Shown here: piece after piece, positions 1 through 8,534 of the stretch | How positions within the stretch are numbered: position 1 is the first letter of the stretch | How the letters are laid out: each line of letters begins with the position of its first letter | Source: Ilumatobacteraceae bacterium | GTDB lineage: Bacteria; Actinomycetota; Acidimicrobiia; Acidimicrobiales; Ilumatobacteraceae | Assembly (NCBI GenBank): GCA_022425725.1 | Contig: JAKMEY010000074.1 | Span: 1-64,000 of the forward strand | Direction: 5' to 3' | DNA: 64,000 bases | Notes under the pieces: generated by a model | Database searches by the model: none | What the model was told of the DNA's origin: nothing | The model's input: only the letters and a program-made list of their open reading frames with translations | Program-made: the position numbers and the translations under genes

Positions 1-1035
1 CTTGCACTCATCTCAGGAGTTGCAGTTCTTACCCGGTCAATTCTTGACAGTTTCGAAGAGGTCCTCAACGAATCGATCTCTGCTGACCTCTGGGTTTTCG
101 AATCAAACCAAGGCCTTGAATTCTCGGGTCTTCTGGTCGATCAACTTGCTGGACTTCCAGAAGTTGATCACATCGCCGGATTCTCGCCTACCGCCATTCG
201 TATCGACAACGAAGTACTCACCGCAACTGGATTCGACTCATCGACAGGCACGTCAGTCGTCAACATGGGCCTTGTTGACGGCGTTGCTGAAATCGGGCGA
301 GAAGGAATCGCCGTACTCGATACCGTTGCTGAAGAACGACAACTTTCCATCGGCGATCAACTCGACATCGAGTTCGAAGACGGATATACCGCGACCCTCA
401 ACGTTCGAGGCATCTTTGACGACGCTGCGCTCGTAGGAGCTGACTGGCTTATCGACCGAGGCCTCACCACCGAACACCGCATTACCGACGGCATCACATT
501 TGCCGGCCTCACGTATGCAGAAGGCGTTGACCCCGCAGTCGGGCGGGCAGCGGTTGAAGCAACAACTTCAGCGTTCCCACAATTGAGCGTGCAAGACAAC
601 ACCGAGTTCCAAGAGGAAGCCGAAGGACAAATCGCCCAACTTCAGATCGTCATCACCGCTCTTCTCGTGCTGTGTCTCGTTGTCGCATTCTTTGGAATCG
701 TCAACACCATGGTGCTTGCGGTGCTTGAACGAACCCGTGAAATCGGTCTGCTTCGAGCCGTCGGTATGACCCGACGGCAACTGCAATCAAGCGTTCGATG
801 GGAAGCAGCCATCATCAGCCTTTTTGGTGCCCTACTCGGTGTTCTACTGGGCTTGCTGCTCGGGTGGGCAGCAGTGATTGCGATACCTGACTCATTCGTC
901 AGCAAACTTGGAATCCCATGGGGGCAACTCATTGTCTACGTAGTCGTAGGCGGCCTACTTGGGGTCATCGCTGCATGGTTCCCTGCCCGTCGCGCCGCTC
1001 GCCTCGATGTTCTTGAAGCGATCTCAACCCAGTAG
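1..1035 (+). CDS. ABC transporter permease, FtsX/MacB-like (5' end outside window)
   Basis: The reading frame is open from base 1 to the TAG at 1033-1035, giving the last 344 residues of a longer protein. A mostly extracytoplasmic region runs to about residue 210. It is followed by a membrane segment and the motif ERTREIGLLRAVGMTRRQ (bases about 727-780), the hallmark of FtsX-domain permeases. Two further hydrophobic segments follow, and the protein ends with the typical PARRAARLDVLEAIS tail. Members of this family work with an MacB/LolD-type ATPase to move lipids, peptides or antibiotics, or to transmit mechanical force across the membrane. The ATPase is presumably encoded upstream, outside the window. 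The substrate cannot be inferred. Confidence 0.9.
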   Translation, partial: LALISGVAVLTRSILDSFEEVLNESISADLWVFESNQGLEFSGLLVDQLAGLPEVDHIAGFSPTAIRIDNEVLTATGFDSSTGTSVVNMGLVDGVAEIGREGIAVLDTVAEERQLSIGDQLDIEFEDGYTATLNVRGIFDDAALVGADWLIDRGLTTEHRITDGITFAGLTYAEGVDPAVGRAAVEATTSAFPQLSVQDNTEFQEEAEGQIAQLQIVITALLVLCLVVAFFGIVNTMVLAVLERTREIGLLRAVGMTRRQLQSSVRWEAAIISLFGALLGVLLGLLLGWAAVIAIPDSFVSKLGIPWGQLIVYVVVGGLLGVIAAWFPARRAARLDVLEAISTQ

Positions 1036-1043
1036 CGACGACC

Positions 1044-1445
1044 ATGGCTCTCGATCCACACCAGTTGTCAGATGATGCTCAGGCATTTCTTCGTGACTAC
1101 GTCTTAGCGACCCTCACCACGTTGCGAGCCGACGGTTCACCCCATGTGGTTCCCGTCGGATTCAGCTACGACATGCCGACCGCAACAGCAATGATTATTG
1201 CTGTTGATGGCTCTCAGAAGGTCGCGAATGCTGACCGCAACGGCCGTGCCGTGGTGAGTCAAGTCGATGGGCCACGATGGCTGTCATTCGAAGGAACGGT
1301 CCGAGTCTCTCGAGACCAGGATGAGATACGTGTTGCCGAAGAGCGCTACGCGCGTCGCTACCGACAACCGGCTGAACGCGACGACCGGGTTGCCATCATC
1401 ATCGATGTCGACCGGGTACTCGGTCGAGTGCCCGAAGCCCGTTAA
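1044..1445 (+). CDS. PPOX-class (F420/FMN split-barrel) oxidoreductase
   Basis: This is a 133-residue protein with the pattern of the pyridoxamine-5'-phosphate-oxidase-like split barrel: an N-terminal FLRDYVLATLTTLRADGSPH strand-turn-strand, then the VVPVGFSYD and GRAVVSQVDGPRWLSFEG strands. In actinobacteria many short members (Rv1155-like) bind F420 rather than FMN. The ATG at 1044 lies 8 bp after the stop of the ABC permease gene, so the two may be co-transcribed. Its 3' end overlaps the end of the convergent Nei-like gene by 4 bp. Cofactor and substrate are not decided by sequence inspection. Confidence 0.82.
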   Translation: MALDPHQLSDDAQAFLRDYVLATLTTLRADGSPHVVPVGFSYDMPTATAMIIAVDGSQKVANADRNGRAVVSQVDGPRWLSFEGTVRVSRDQDEIRVAEERYARRYRQPAERDDRVAIIIDVDRVLGRVPEAR

Positions 1446-2275
1446 GACGGTTGCGCTCCACCCGGGGGCGTGTCATCGAGCAGTCGCCAGTCAAGACGGG
1501 TCTGGCATTTCGGACACCAATACAACGGGCGATTATCTGGCGGCGTGTTCGTTACCTCGATCGAATCACCGCACCGGTTGCACACGTGGCCATTTCTTCC
1601 GTACACCTCGAACGGAACGAGATTGACGAATCCGTCGTCACCCAGAGCGTTGAGGTGTTCGTTCAAAATTCGCGATGCGTAGTTCACGAGCATGATGAGA
1701 TCAGATCGGGCGATATCACCGACGCGTGCCCACGGGCTTAAACGTGTTGCCCAAAGAGCCTCGGCCGCATACACGTTGCCTAGACCTCGAACGACACGCG
1801 GATCGAGCAATGCTTCACGAATCCGGGTCGATGGATCTGAGTGATGAAGAATTGCTTCAACGACGATTTCACGATCGACGTCGGGATCAAAAAGGTCAGG
1901 CCCAACTCGACCCCGGGATGGGTGTCGATCGATCGGCTCTTTTCGGTAGGTCTCAACCTCAGCGGCATCAAAACACACTGCGACCCAATCCTCTGACTCG
2001 ATCAGCGCTGCTGCGTCAGCGTGCTTACGTCGCCAGCGGTCGCCAACGCGATACAGATCCCACGACCCTGAACGCCGAAGGTTCGTGTGCAATACGAGGC
2101 CGTCATCCCAAGTAAACTCAAACTCACGGCCGTCGCGTTCAACGAGTTCAATCACGCGGCCGACCCCTGGGGCTGGACCAGAGAGTTTGCGTGACGAGAA
2201 ACAAATCGTCTGCTGTCCGACCAACGCAGTCCGCATCGCGCTTGCACTACGACGGATCGCGGACGCTTCAATCAC
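1442..2275 (-). CDS. Fpg/Nei-family DNA glycosylase-like protein lacking usual catalytic residues
   Basis: This 277-residue protein has the Fpg/Nei architecture: an N-terminal beta-sandwich, a helix-two-turn-helix region around residues 158-178 (RVVRGLGNVYAAEALW, with the conserved Asn167), and a C-terminal zinc finger with Cys232, Cys235, Cys254 and Cys257. These enzymes excise oxidised bases using Pro2 as nucleophile, with Glu3 and a beta-hairpin lysine. Here the only plausible start is GTG at 2275, giving M-I-E-A-S. Glu3 is kept but Pro2 is Ile, and the lysine position (DGREFEF, Arg50) is Arg. An in-frame TGA lies about 25 bp upstream of the GTG with no other good start between. It may bind DNA without normal lyase chemistry, or use Met1 as the amine. 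Confidence 0.83.
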   Translation of the reverse strand: MIEASAIRRSASAMRTALVGQQTICFSSRKLSGPAPGVGRVIELVERDGREFEFTWDDGLVLHTNLRRSGSWDLYRVGDRWRRKHADAAALIESEDWVAVCFDAAEVETYRKEPIDRHPSRGRVGPDLFDPDVDREIVVEAILHHSDPSTRIREALLDPRVVRGLGNVYAAEALWATRLSPWARVGDIARSDLIMLVNYASRILNEHLNALGDDGFVNLVPFEVYGRNGHVCNRCGDSIEVTNTPPDNRPLYWCPKCQTRLDWRLLDDTPPGGAQPS

Positions 2276-2323
2276 AAACCGAATAGTAGATGCGCACTCT
2301 CACCGCAACGCGGATTTCGCGCG

Positions 2324-2875
2324 TCAAGGCAGTTGGCCGACGTGCGCCAACGCAAGCCGGATGAGACGGTCATGCCCACTTGTCATCTGTTGACGGACCG
2401 CATCTGAAACCGCTTCCTGCGGTGAGAACCATGACAGGTCAAGTGCCTTTTGAGTTGGCTGGCACTCACCGTCAACTGGCACGACGTAGGCAAGACTCAC
2501 CGCGTGTTGGCGCGGGTCGTAAAAGCCGCTGATGTCTGGGTCAGGAAAATATTCTACAACGGTGAACGGAGCCGGTGACACGGGGAGTCGGGGAAGCGCG
2601 AGTGGGCCGAGGTCTTTTTCACAGTGCCGCAACAATGCATCCCGCACCCTTTCGCCGTACAGCACTCTTCCCGAGATAAACGTGCGGGAAATATTTCCGT
2701 CTGGAGCAACCCGCAACAACATGCCAACCTCGGTGACGTTGCCATTCGAGTCAACTCTGACCGGCACCGCATCGACATACACAATCGGCATACGAGACCG
2801 AGTCACGGCCATGTCCTCTTCTGGGAGCCAGGCCACGTCGGTTTCGGTGTCGTTCGTCATCTCGATGTCACTCAC
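2324..2875 (-). CDS. DUF4916 / Nudix-like hydrolase family protein
   Basis: This 183-residue protein closely resembles the actinobacterial DUF4916 family as I know it: a VYVDAVPVRVDSNGNVTEVG strand pair, ISRTFISGRVLYGE, and DPRQHAVSLAYVVPV. Residues 69-88 follow the spacing of a Nudix box (G-x5-E-x7-R) but read RHCEKD where the metal-binding REUxEE would be, so the box is degenerate. Catalytic activity is therefore uncertain. The start is GTG 2875; an ATG at 2860 is an alternative. It is divergent from mftE, about 63 bp away, and could share a promoter region with it. Confidence 0.78.
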   Translation of the reverse strand: MSDIEMTNDTETDVAWLPEEDMAVTRSRMPIVYVDAVPVRVDSNGNVTEVGMLLRVAPDGNISRTFISGRVLYGERVRDALLRHCEKDLGPLALPRLPVSPAPFTVVEYFPDPDISGFYDPRQHAVSLAYVVPVDGECQPTQKALDLSWFSPQEAVSDAVRQQMTSGHDRLIRLALAHVGQLP

Positions 2876-2938
2876 TGGAACAGTTTCCCAGATTTCTGGC
2901 CTTCTTTGCGGACTTCAGCGATGCGTCATGATGGAAGG

Positions 2939-3613
2939 ATGACATCGCGCTCGCGCCCCCATGCCCTTGGTGCCACGCGCTGGAATGAAATCGATGAGGC
3001 GGTCACCCTGCTTATTCCCATCGGATCATGCGAACAGCATGGCCCTCATTTGCCACTCGATACCGACACCCAGATTGCTCTCGAGATTGCTCACCGCGCT
3101 GCCGCTCACATCGACGACTGTCTGGTTGCACCGCCGATCACGATCTCTGCATCAGGAGAGCACCAAGGGTTTCCGGGAACACTGTCGATCGGAAATGAAG
3201 CGGTCACCCTCAGTGTTATCGAGCTCTGTCGCTCGGCCGATTGGGCACGCCGCACCGTTCTCGTCAATGGCCACGGCGGAAATGTTGGCGCAATTACCGC
3301 AGCCTGCAAGGTACTTGCGGCTGAGGGACGTCCAGCTTTCAACTGGTGGCCAACGGGTTCGAACAGTGATCTTCATGCTGGCCGAATTGAAACCTCGGTG
3401 ATGCTGTTGATCGACCCTGACCATGTCGACATTGCGTCAATGGCAACGGGCCCGACTCCTTCGTTTGCAGCACTTGCGGAACACGGGGTGCAAGAACTTT
3501 CACCGACGGGTGTTCTCGGAGACCCACACGGTGCAACCGCCGCAGAGGGCGAAGAGTGGTTAACGAAGTGGACAACCGACCTCGTTACTGCCATCGGGCG
3601 AGACGAACCTTGA
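2939..3613 (+). CDS. mftE: Mycofactocin-system creatininase-family peptidase MftE
   Basis: This 224-residue protein belongs to the creatininase family in its MftE form. Metal-ligand positions are visible as SCEQHGPHLPLDTDT (Glu32, His34, Asp43), VNGHGGN (His112) and DLHAGRIETS (His146, Glu151), followed by GDPHGATAAEG near the C-terminus. MftE cleaves the C-terminal dipeptide of the MftA precursor after MftC has modified it, releasing the precursor of the redox cofactor premycofactocin. ATG 2939 is chosen; an in-frame ATG at 2921 would add six residues. The stop overlaps the TTG start of mftF (TTGA), so the two are translationally coupled. No mftA, mftB, mftC or mftD is present next to it. 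Confidence 0.85.
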   Translation: MTSRSRPHALGATRWNEIDEAVTLLIPIGSCEQHGPHLPLDTDTQIALEIAHRAAAHIDDCLVAPPITISASGEHQGFPGTLSIGNEAVTLSVIELCRSADWARRTVLVNGHGGNVGAITAACKVLAAEGRPAFNWWPTGSNSDLHAGRIETSVMLLIDPDHVDIASMATGPTPSFAALAEHGVQELSPTGVLGDPHGATAAEGEEWLTKWTTDLVTAIGRDEP

Positions 3614-4920
3614 AATTCTTCCTCGACACAACGACGCGCCTCACGCCAGGGCGGGTGGTCGGAGGCTCACCACCGAGCATCCTCAAGTTGTCACGGCGTG
3701 GCGAAACGACGATCAACAAGATCATCTCGGGAGGCGATGTTGAATACTCGGCTCTCGTTCGCCGAATGCTCAACCTCAATCAACTTCACCCGCGACCCGA
3801 ACCCTCTGAAGTCGACCGCGCAGACAACATCACTGTCATCACACCGGTATTTGGGCAGCGACTTCATCAACACCCTGCCGACAACGGCATCCACATCATC
3901 GTCGTCGACGACGGCTCGACACCACCGGTGCACGATGCGACGGTCAGGCTCGATCGCAATTGCGGACCGGCCGTGGCCCGTAACGTCGCCCTCACCTCCG
4001 TCACCACTGACTTCGTTGCATTTGTCGATGCTGATATTGATGTAGGACTCGACAGCACATGGCTGACCACCCTCCTGTTGCATTTTGACGATCCGGAAGT
4101 TGTCGCAGTTGCGCCTCGGATACAGAGTCGACCCCAGCGAGGAGTCATTGGTTATCACGAGCACCATAACGGCGCTCTCGATCTCGGTCCGCGGCCCGCC
4201 GTCGTGCGACCCGGTACGCGAGTGAGTTATGTGCCCGCAGCCGCGTTGATCTGCCGCACAGAGGCTGTGCGGGCGATTGGTGGGTTCGACGAAGACTTGC
4301 GAACCGGGGAGGACGTCGACCTCGTGTGGCGGCTCCACGATGCAGGAGGGACGGTTCGATACGACCCCTCTGTTGAGGTTCAACACGAACCACGAGCATC
4401 GTTTGGTGAATGGTGGAACCAGCGCGTCGGGTACGGCTACTCGTCGGCAGCCCTTGCTGAGCGTCACGGTGATGAGCAACTCTCCCCGCTCGTCACCTCT
4501 CCATGGAGCCTTGCTGTGATCGCCGCCATAGCTGCAACGAAGCGCCCCTCGGTCGGTTTGACAGTCGGCCTCGGACTCATTCGTGCCGCATCTCAACAAC
4601 TTCGACAGAGAGCCCCTGACCTCACCGAGCGTGAAGCTCGAAAGATTGTCATTCGCGGAACTCAGGCAACCGCAACTGCTCTCGGGCGCGCGATTCGGCG
4701 CGTGTGGTGGCCACTCCTGATATTGCTCTGTCCCATCTCTCGCAGCGTCCGGCGCCTCCTTGCCGCCTCAGCGGTTTTCGCAGTCACGCCGATGGTTGTC
4801 GTTGACGACATTGCCCACGGGGTTGGCATCTGGTCGGGCGTTGTCAAACATCGACGATTCGGACCCGTCATTCCCGTGCTTCGCCGCAGCCGACCACAAC
4901 CAGCGAGCCCCACCCCGTAA
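3610..4920 (+). CDS. mftF: Mycofactocin glycosyltransferase MftF
   Basis: This 436-residue protein begins at TTG 3610, overlapping the mftE stop. Its N-terminus (RLTPGRVVGGSPPSILKLS) is the short MftF-specific region. A family-2 glycosyltransferase domain follows, with IIVVDDGS around residues 97-103, the DxD metal site FVDADID (Asp140/Asp142) and the acceptor loop TGEDVDLVWRLHDAGG. Hydrophobic segments occupy roughly residues 300-420. In mycobacteria MftF adds beta-1,4-linked glucose units to premycofactocin. The order mftE-mftF is the same as Rv0695-Rv0696 of M. tuberculosis. A start further upstream in the same frame would place coding sequence inside mftE and is not supported by homology. 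Confidence 0.85.
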   Translation: MKFFLDTTTRLTPGRVVGGSPPSILKLSRRGETTINKIISGGDVEYSALVRRMLNLNQLHPRPEPSEVDRADNITVITPVFGQRLHQHPADNGIHIIVVDDGSTPPVHDATVRLDRNCGPAVARNVALTSVTTDFVAFVDADIDVGLDSTWLTTLLLHFDDPEVVAVAPRIQSRPQRGVIGYHEHHNGALDLGPRPAVVRPGTRVSYVPAAALICRTEAVRAIGGFDEDLRTGEDVDLVWRLHDAGGTVRYDPSVEVQHEPRASFGEWWNQRVGYGYSSAALAERHGDEQLSPLVTSPWSLAVIAAIAATKRPSVGLTVGLGLIRAASQQLRQRAPDLTEREARKIVIRGTQATATALGRAIRRVWWPLLILLCPISRSVRRLLAASAVFAVTPMVVVDDIAHGVGIWSGVVKHRRFGPVIPVLRRSRPQPASPTP

Positions 4921-4930
4921 CCTTTCAACT

Positions 4931-5854
4931 ATGACGGTCTCGCTCACCGTCGACCGCACGAGATGGTCGGCACATCTGCATCACACCCTTGAGCAGATTC
5001 GTGCCGTTGCGACACCAGTTCCAGTCGTCAAAGGAAACGGCTACGGCTTTGGCCGGCACGCCCTTGCCAAGATTGCTGCCGAGGGGTCAACAACTATCTG
5101 TGTGGGAACCATCCATGAACTCGATGGAATACTCGACTCACTCACACCCGTGGTACTCACACCAACATTGGCCGGGCCAACACCCTCAGCGATCCTCACC
5201 GTCAGCAACGAAGCGCACATCACACCTCTCGTTGGTTCTGCCCAACGAGTAATCATCAAACTTGCATCATCAATGCACCGCTACGGGGGGCCATCGTCGC
5301 TCGTACAACACGCACTCGACAGCGGACTTGACGTCGCAGGAGTAGCGATTCACCTTCCACTCATCGCAACAGACGATGAACGGGTTGCTGAAGTCACTGC
5401 GCTCTTAGACCCCATCCCGACCTCGATACCTGCCTGGCTCAGTCACATCGATCCATCGCTTATCGCATGTCTTCCCGATTCTCGGGCATACCTTCTCCGG
5501 GCTGGCACCACCTTGTGGCATGGTGACCGCGACGCACTGCACCTCTCGACAGATGTGATTGATGTTCGACCTATCCGAGCCGGCGAACACGCCGGATACC
5601 GAAAAACTGACGTCATCGAAGAAGGCCACCTTGTGATGGTGGGAGCAGGAAGCGCCCACGGGGTGCACTCACTTGCCGATGGGAGAAGTCCATTCCACTT
5701 CAATCGGCAGCGCGTCGACATGTTCGAACCTCCGCATATGCACACCACGATGCTGTTCATTCCTCAACACACCACTCCACCAGCCATTGGTGACACCATC
5801 GACCTACAACGACCTCTCACGCAGACGATCGTTGACGAAGTGATCTGGACCTAA
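4931..5854 (+). CDS. Alanine-racemase-like PLP-barrel protein
   Basis: This 307-residue protein resembles alanine racemase: the PLP lysine lies in VPVVKGNGYGFG (Lys34) and the barrel motif MHRYGG (residues 116-120) matches the MHRLG of Alr. The C-terminal beta domain is present but short, about 60-80 residues below the usual Alr length. Where Alr has GYADG, containing the second catalytic base Tyr265', this protein reads VGAGSAHG (residues 237-244), with no tyrosine. The racemase reaction is therefore doubtful; it may act on another amino compound or bind PLP only. It starts 10 bp after mftF and probably belongs to the same transcript. Confidence 0.75.
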   Translation: MTVSLTVDRTRWSAHLHHTLEQIRAVATPVPVVKGNGYGFGRHALAKIAAEGSTTICVGTIHELDGILDSLTPVVLTPTLAGPTPSAILTVSNEAHITPLVGSAQRVIIKLASSMHRYGGPSSLVQHALDSGLDVAGVAIHLPLIATDDERVAEVTALLDPIPTSIPAWLSHIDPSLIACLPDSRAYLLRAGTTLWHGDRDALHLSTDVIDVRPIRAGEHAGYRKTDVIEEGHLVMVGAGSAHGVHSLADGRSPFHFNRQRVDMFEPPHMHTTMLFIPQHTTPPAIGDTIDLQRPLTQTIVDEVIWT

Positions 5855-5873
5855 ACCGTCTGACCGCGCGATA

Positions 5874-6806
5874 TCAGCGCATTGCGGCGCGACGAGCCGA
5901 CCGAATTGCAACCGCACCTGCCCCGATTAATGGGCCACGATCAGCGAGACGGGTAGAAGAAATTCTCGGCATATACCCGTGAGGACGATGCACGTAATCG
6001 TCGAGCTCGAGCTGTGCCGCATTAAAGAACGTCGCACCGAAACCGAGAGCAACGGCACCGCCTACCAAGACAAGATCGAGATCAAGAGCGTTGCAGATCA
6101 TCGCTGCTCCGCGACCGACATACCGTCCCGTTCGTTGCATGATGTCATAGGTTGGCTCCGACGGAGGCCTACCGGTGATTGCCTCAATTGCAAGCCCTGA
6201 GGCCTCTGCCTCAAGACACCCGCGTGCACCACATCCACATCGCCGACCGCCAGGTTCAACGATGAGATGACCGACGTGGCCAGCGTTTCCACTGTCGCCG
6301 TCAAGCAGATCACCATCAACAAAGATGCCCCCGCCAATTCCGGTTGACACCGTCATTGCGCAGAAATTTCGTACCCCTTGCGCTGCACCGAGCCACCCTT
6401 CAGCTAGTGCAAGCGCTTTCGCATCAAGATCGCCGTAGACCGGCAGTCGAGTGAGGTCTGCGAGAAATTGGCGCAACGGGAATTCATTCCAGGACGCAAT
6501 ATTCACCGGTGACACCGACTCGCAATTTCGTTCAATCGGCCCTGCACATCCGATGCCGATGGCGCGGACAATTTTGCCGTGGTGACTTGATGCCCGGTCC
6601 ATCTGCTCGGTGACAATTCCTGCGAGAGCAGCGAAATGTGACTGCGGCCCGACGTCAGGGTCAACCTCAACGCGGGCACGATCGACGAGCTCACCCTTCA
6701 ACGTGACGAGCCCGGCCTCAAATTTTGACCCGCCGATGTCAACGGCACAAATGAGTGACGACTCAGCGGAGGCATCTGCGGCATCGGAGGTGAAGGTCGC
6801 ATTCAT
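5874..6806 (-). CDS. ROK-family sugar kinase (glucokinase-like)
   Basis: This 310-residue ROK protein has no N-terminal helix-turn-helix and so is a kinase rather than a NagC-type repressor. The phosphate-binding motif is AVDIGGSKFEAGLV (residues 21-34), and the catalytic Asp is in GDLDAKALALAEG (about Asp128). The second phosphate loop is VSTGIGGGIFVDG, and the ROK zinc site is His180 with CGCGARGC (Cys190, Cys192, Cys197). The family phosphorylates glucose, N-acetylglucosamine, mannose or similar sugars with ATP in the cytoplasm. Its ATG overlaps the stop of the upstream PLP enzyme by one base (TGATG), so both are in one operon. Confidence 0.85.
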   Translation of the reverse strand: MNATFTSDAADASAESSLICAVDIGGSKFEAGLVTLKGELVDRARVEVDPDVGPQSHFAALAGIVTEQMDRASSHHGKIVRAIGIGCAGPIERNCESVSPVNIASWNEFPLRQFLADLTRLPVYGDLDAKALALAEGWLGAAQGVRNFCAMTVSTGIGGGIFVDGDLLDGDSGNAGHVGHLIVEPGGRRCGCGARGCLEAEASGLAIEAITGRPPSEPTYDIMQRTGRYVGRGAAMICNALDLDLVLVGGAVALGFGATFFNAAQLELDDYVHRPHGYMPRISSTRLADRGPLIGAGAVAIRSARRAAMR

Positions 6807-7837
6807 CAGAGTTCAGGAACTCCGTCAGCAGCGAACACACTCGGGACGCCCCCCGTATGGATAAATACGACATCATCTCCAGCGGCCCACTCTCCAGCGG
6901 CGTCACGCCCGAGCACACCCGACAGACCCTTACCTGAGTAGACCCGATCGAGCACCCACCCACCACGTCGAGCAGCCCAACGAATCGCATTGTCGGCAGC
7001 AGGTGTTGGAACTGCATAGTCGTCGCCTAGCCAATCGCCGTCGACAACAACGTCTGACTCCTCAACGACTGCCCCAGGAGGACAATTCGGGAGGAGTGAT
7101 AAGGCCTCATTTGCGAGAGCGGTCACATCTGGTGATCCGATCACCACACCCTTGGCCACCCCAATTGCGATGACCGACGGCGCCGGCATACCGATCGCCC
7201 TGCACACTGCCTGACCGGCAACAAGCCCGGCGTGGGTGCCACCGCTCGACGAGGTATGCACCACGGTAGACACGTCAACCCCCTCGGCCAAGAGTTGTTG
7301 GGACAGCTCCAGATATCCAGCGACATAACCAAGGGCACCGACAGCGGTCGAGCCGCCAATCGGAATTGAATACGGTCGCATCCCATCAGCGACGAGAGCA
7401 TCGGTGACCGACTCCCGAACAATCTCCAACGCTCCCCAGTGATGGTCGGGCTCACCCATGAAATGCAGTTGTGCTCCGAACAACGCGTCGAGCAACTGGT
7501 TACCTTCCAAACGTTCAGGTCGCTCACCTGACAGCACGAGGTGAACATCGAGTCCCAGCAACGCTCCAGCGGCGGCCGTCATGCGGCAATGATTCGATTG
7601 ACCAGCACCAACAGTGACAAGAGAGAGTGCGTTCTCCGCTTGAGCAGCGCCACACAGAAACTCGAGTTTCCGAACTTTGTTACCTCCCACTCCGAGACCG
7701 GTGAGGTCGTCACGCTTGACCCACAGCTGGGCGCCAGAGTCGAGAACGGGCCCGCGTTCTAACGGAGTGACTCCTGAAACAAGCGGAGCACGGGCAACGC
7801 CTTGAAAGAGATCGCCTACGCCTCCGGTTTCACCCAT
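6806..7837 (-). CDS. D-cysteine desulfhydrase / ACC deaminase-like PLP enzyme
   Basis: This 343-residue fold-type II PLP protein has the PLP lysine in GGNKVRKLEF (Lys54), the substrate loop VTVGAGQSNHCRMTAAA, the phosphate-binding region SSGGTHAGLVAG, and a C-terminal FIHTGGVPSVFA. This is the family of 1-aminocyclopropane-1-carboxylate deaminase and D-cysteine desulfhydrase. ACC deaminases need two active-site tyrosines that I cannot confidently align, so D-cysteine desulfhydrase is at least as likely. It is the first gene of a two-gene operon with the ROK kinase. Upstream, the ung gene is transcribed divergently from about 40 bp away. Confidence 0.8.
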   Translation of the reverse strand: MGETGGVGDLFQGVARAPLVSGVTPLERGPVLDSGAQLWVKRDDLTGLGVGGNKVRKLEFLCGAAQAENALSLVTVGAGQSNHCRMTAAAGALLGLDVHLVLSGERPERLEGNQLLDALFGAQLHFMGEPDHHWGALEIVRESVTDALVADGMRPYSIPIGGSTAVGALGYVAGYLELSQQLLAEGVDVSTVVHTSSSGGTHAGLVAGQAVCRAIGMPAPSVIAIGVAKGVVIGSPDVTALANEALSLLPNCPPGAVVEESDVVVDGDWLGDDYAVPTPAADNAIRWAARRGGWVLDRVYSGKGLSGVLGRDAAGEWAAGDDVVFIHTGGVPSVFAADGVPEL

Positions 7838-7877
7838 TCCCGCATGCTACGTCGTCGCCGTACGATGTACCTCAGAC

Positions 7878-8534
7878 ATGACAACCGACTGGAATCCTTT
7901 GCTCCGAGACCAATTCGACGAGCCCTATTGGTCAGACCTGATGACGTTCGTCCAACATGAACGTTCACAGCATGAGGTCTACCCTCCACAGCCTGAAGTG
8001 TTTGCCGCTCTACACCTGACCTCGTTTGCTGATACCCGCGTCATCATTCTCGGACAAGACCCTTACCACGGGCCGCGACAAGCCCATGGTCTGTGCTTCT
8101 CTGTGCGACACGGTGTGCCGAAACCTCCTTCACTTCGAAACATCCACCAAGAGCTCTCCGACGATGTCAATGTCGACATTCCCAGTCACGGCTCGCTCGA
8201 GCGATGGGCATCGAACGGTGTCTTACTGCTAAACACGACGCTGACAGTTCGAGCGCATCAAGCCGCGTCGCATCAGGGAAGAGGCTGGGAACGATTCACC
8301 GACCGTGTGATTGAAGTAGTTGCAAACAAACCGTCTCCTGTGGTGTTCATACTCTGGGGTGCATCGGCTCGAAAGAAACGCAACATGATCGACACCGACC
8401 GGCACACCGTGATTGAGTCAGCACACCCTTCGCCCCTTTCTGCACACAACGGATTTCTCGGTTCGCGACCCTTTTCTCGCTCGAATGAGGCTCTCACCCA
8501 AGCAGGTCTCCAACCGATTGATTGGACGCTGTGA
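7878..8534 (+). CDS. ung: Uracil-DNA glycosylase, family 1
   Basis: This 218-residue protein is close to the usual Ung length. It has the water-activating loop GQDPYHGP (Asp61), the uracil-recognition strand VLLLNTTLTVR, and the DNA-intercalation loop HPSPLSAHNGFLGSRPFS, whose His183 is catalytic. It removes uracil from DNA to begin base-excision repair. The TGA stop shares one base with the ATG of the following YihY-type gene. A second, unrelated uracil-DNA glycosylase (family 5) is encoded at 48.6-49.3 kb. Confidence 0.96.
   Translation: MTTDWNPLLRDQFDEPYWSDLMTFVQHERSQHEVYPPQPEVFAALHLTSFADTRVIILGQDPYHGPRQAHGLCFSVRHGVPKPPSLRNIHQELSDDVNVDIPSHGSLERWASNGVLLLNTTLTVRAHQAASHQGRGWERFTDRVIEVVANKPSPVVFILWGASARKKRNMIDTDRHTVIESAHPSPLSAHNGFLGSRPFSRSNEALTQAGLQPIDWTL

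Noticed and set aside
3691-4599. A 302-codon open frame on the minus strand within mftF
   Set aside because: It is wholly antisense to mftF, which has clear family motifs; the translated sequence has no recognisable domain.
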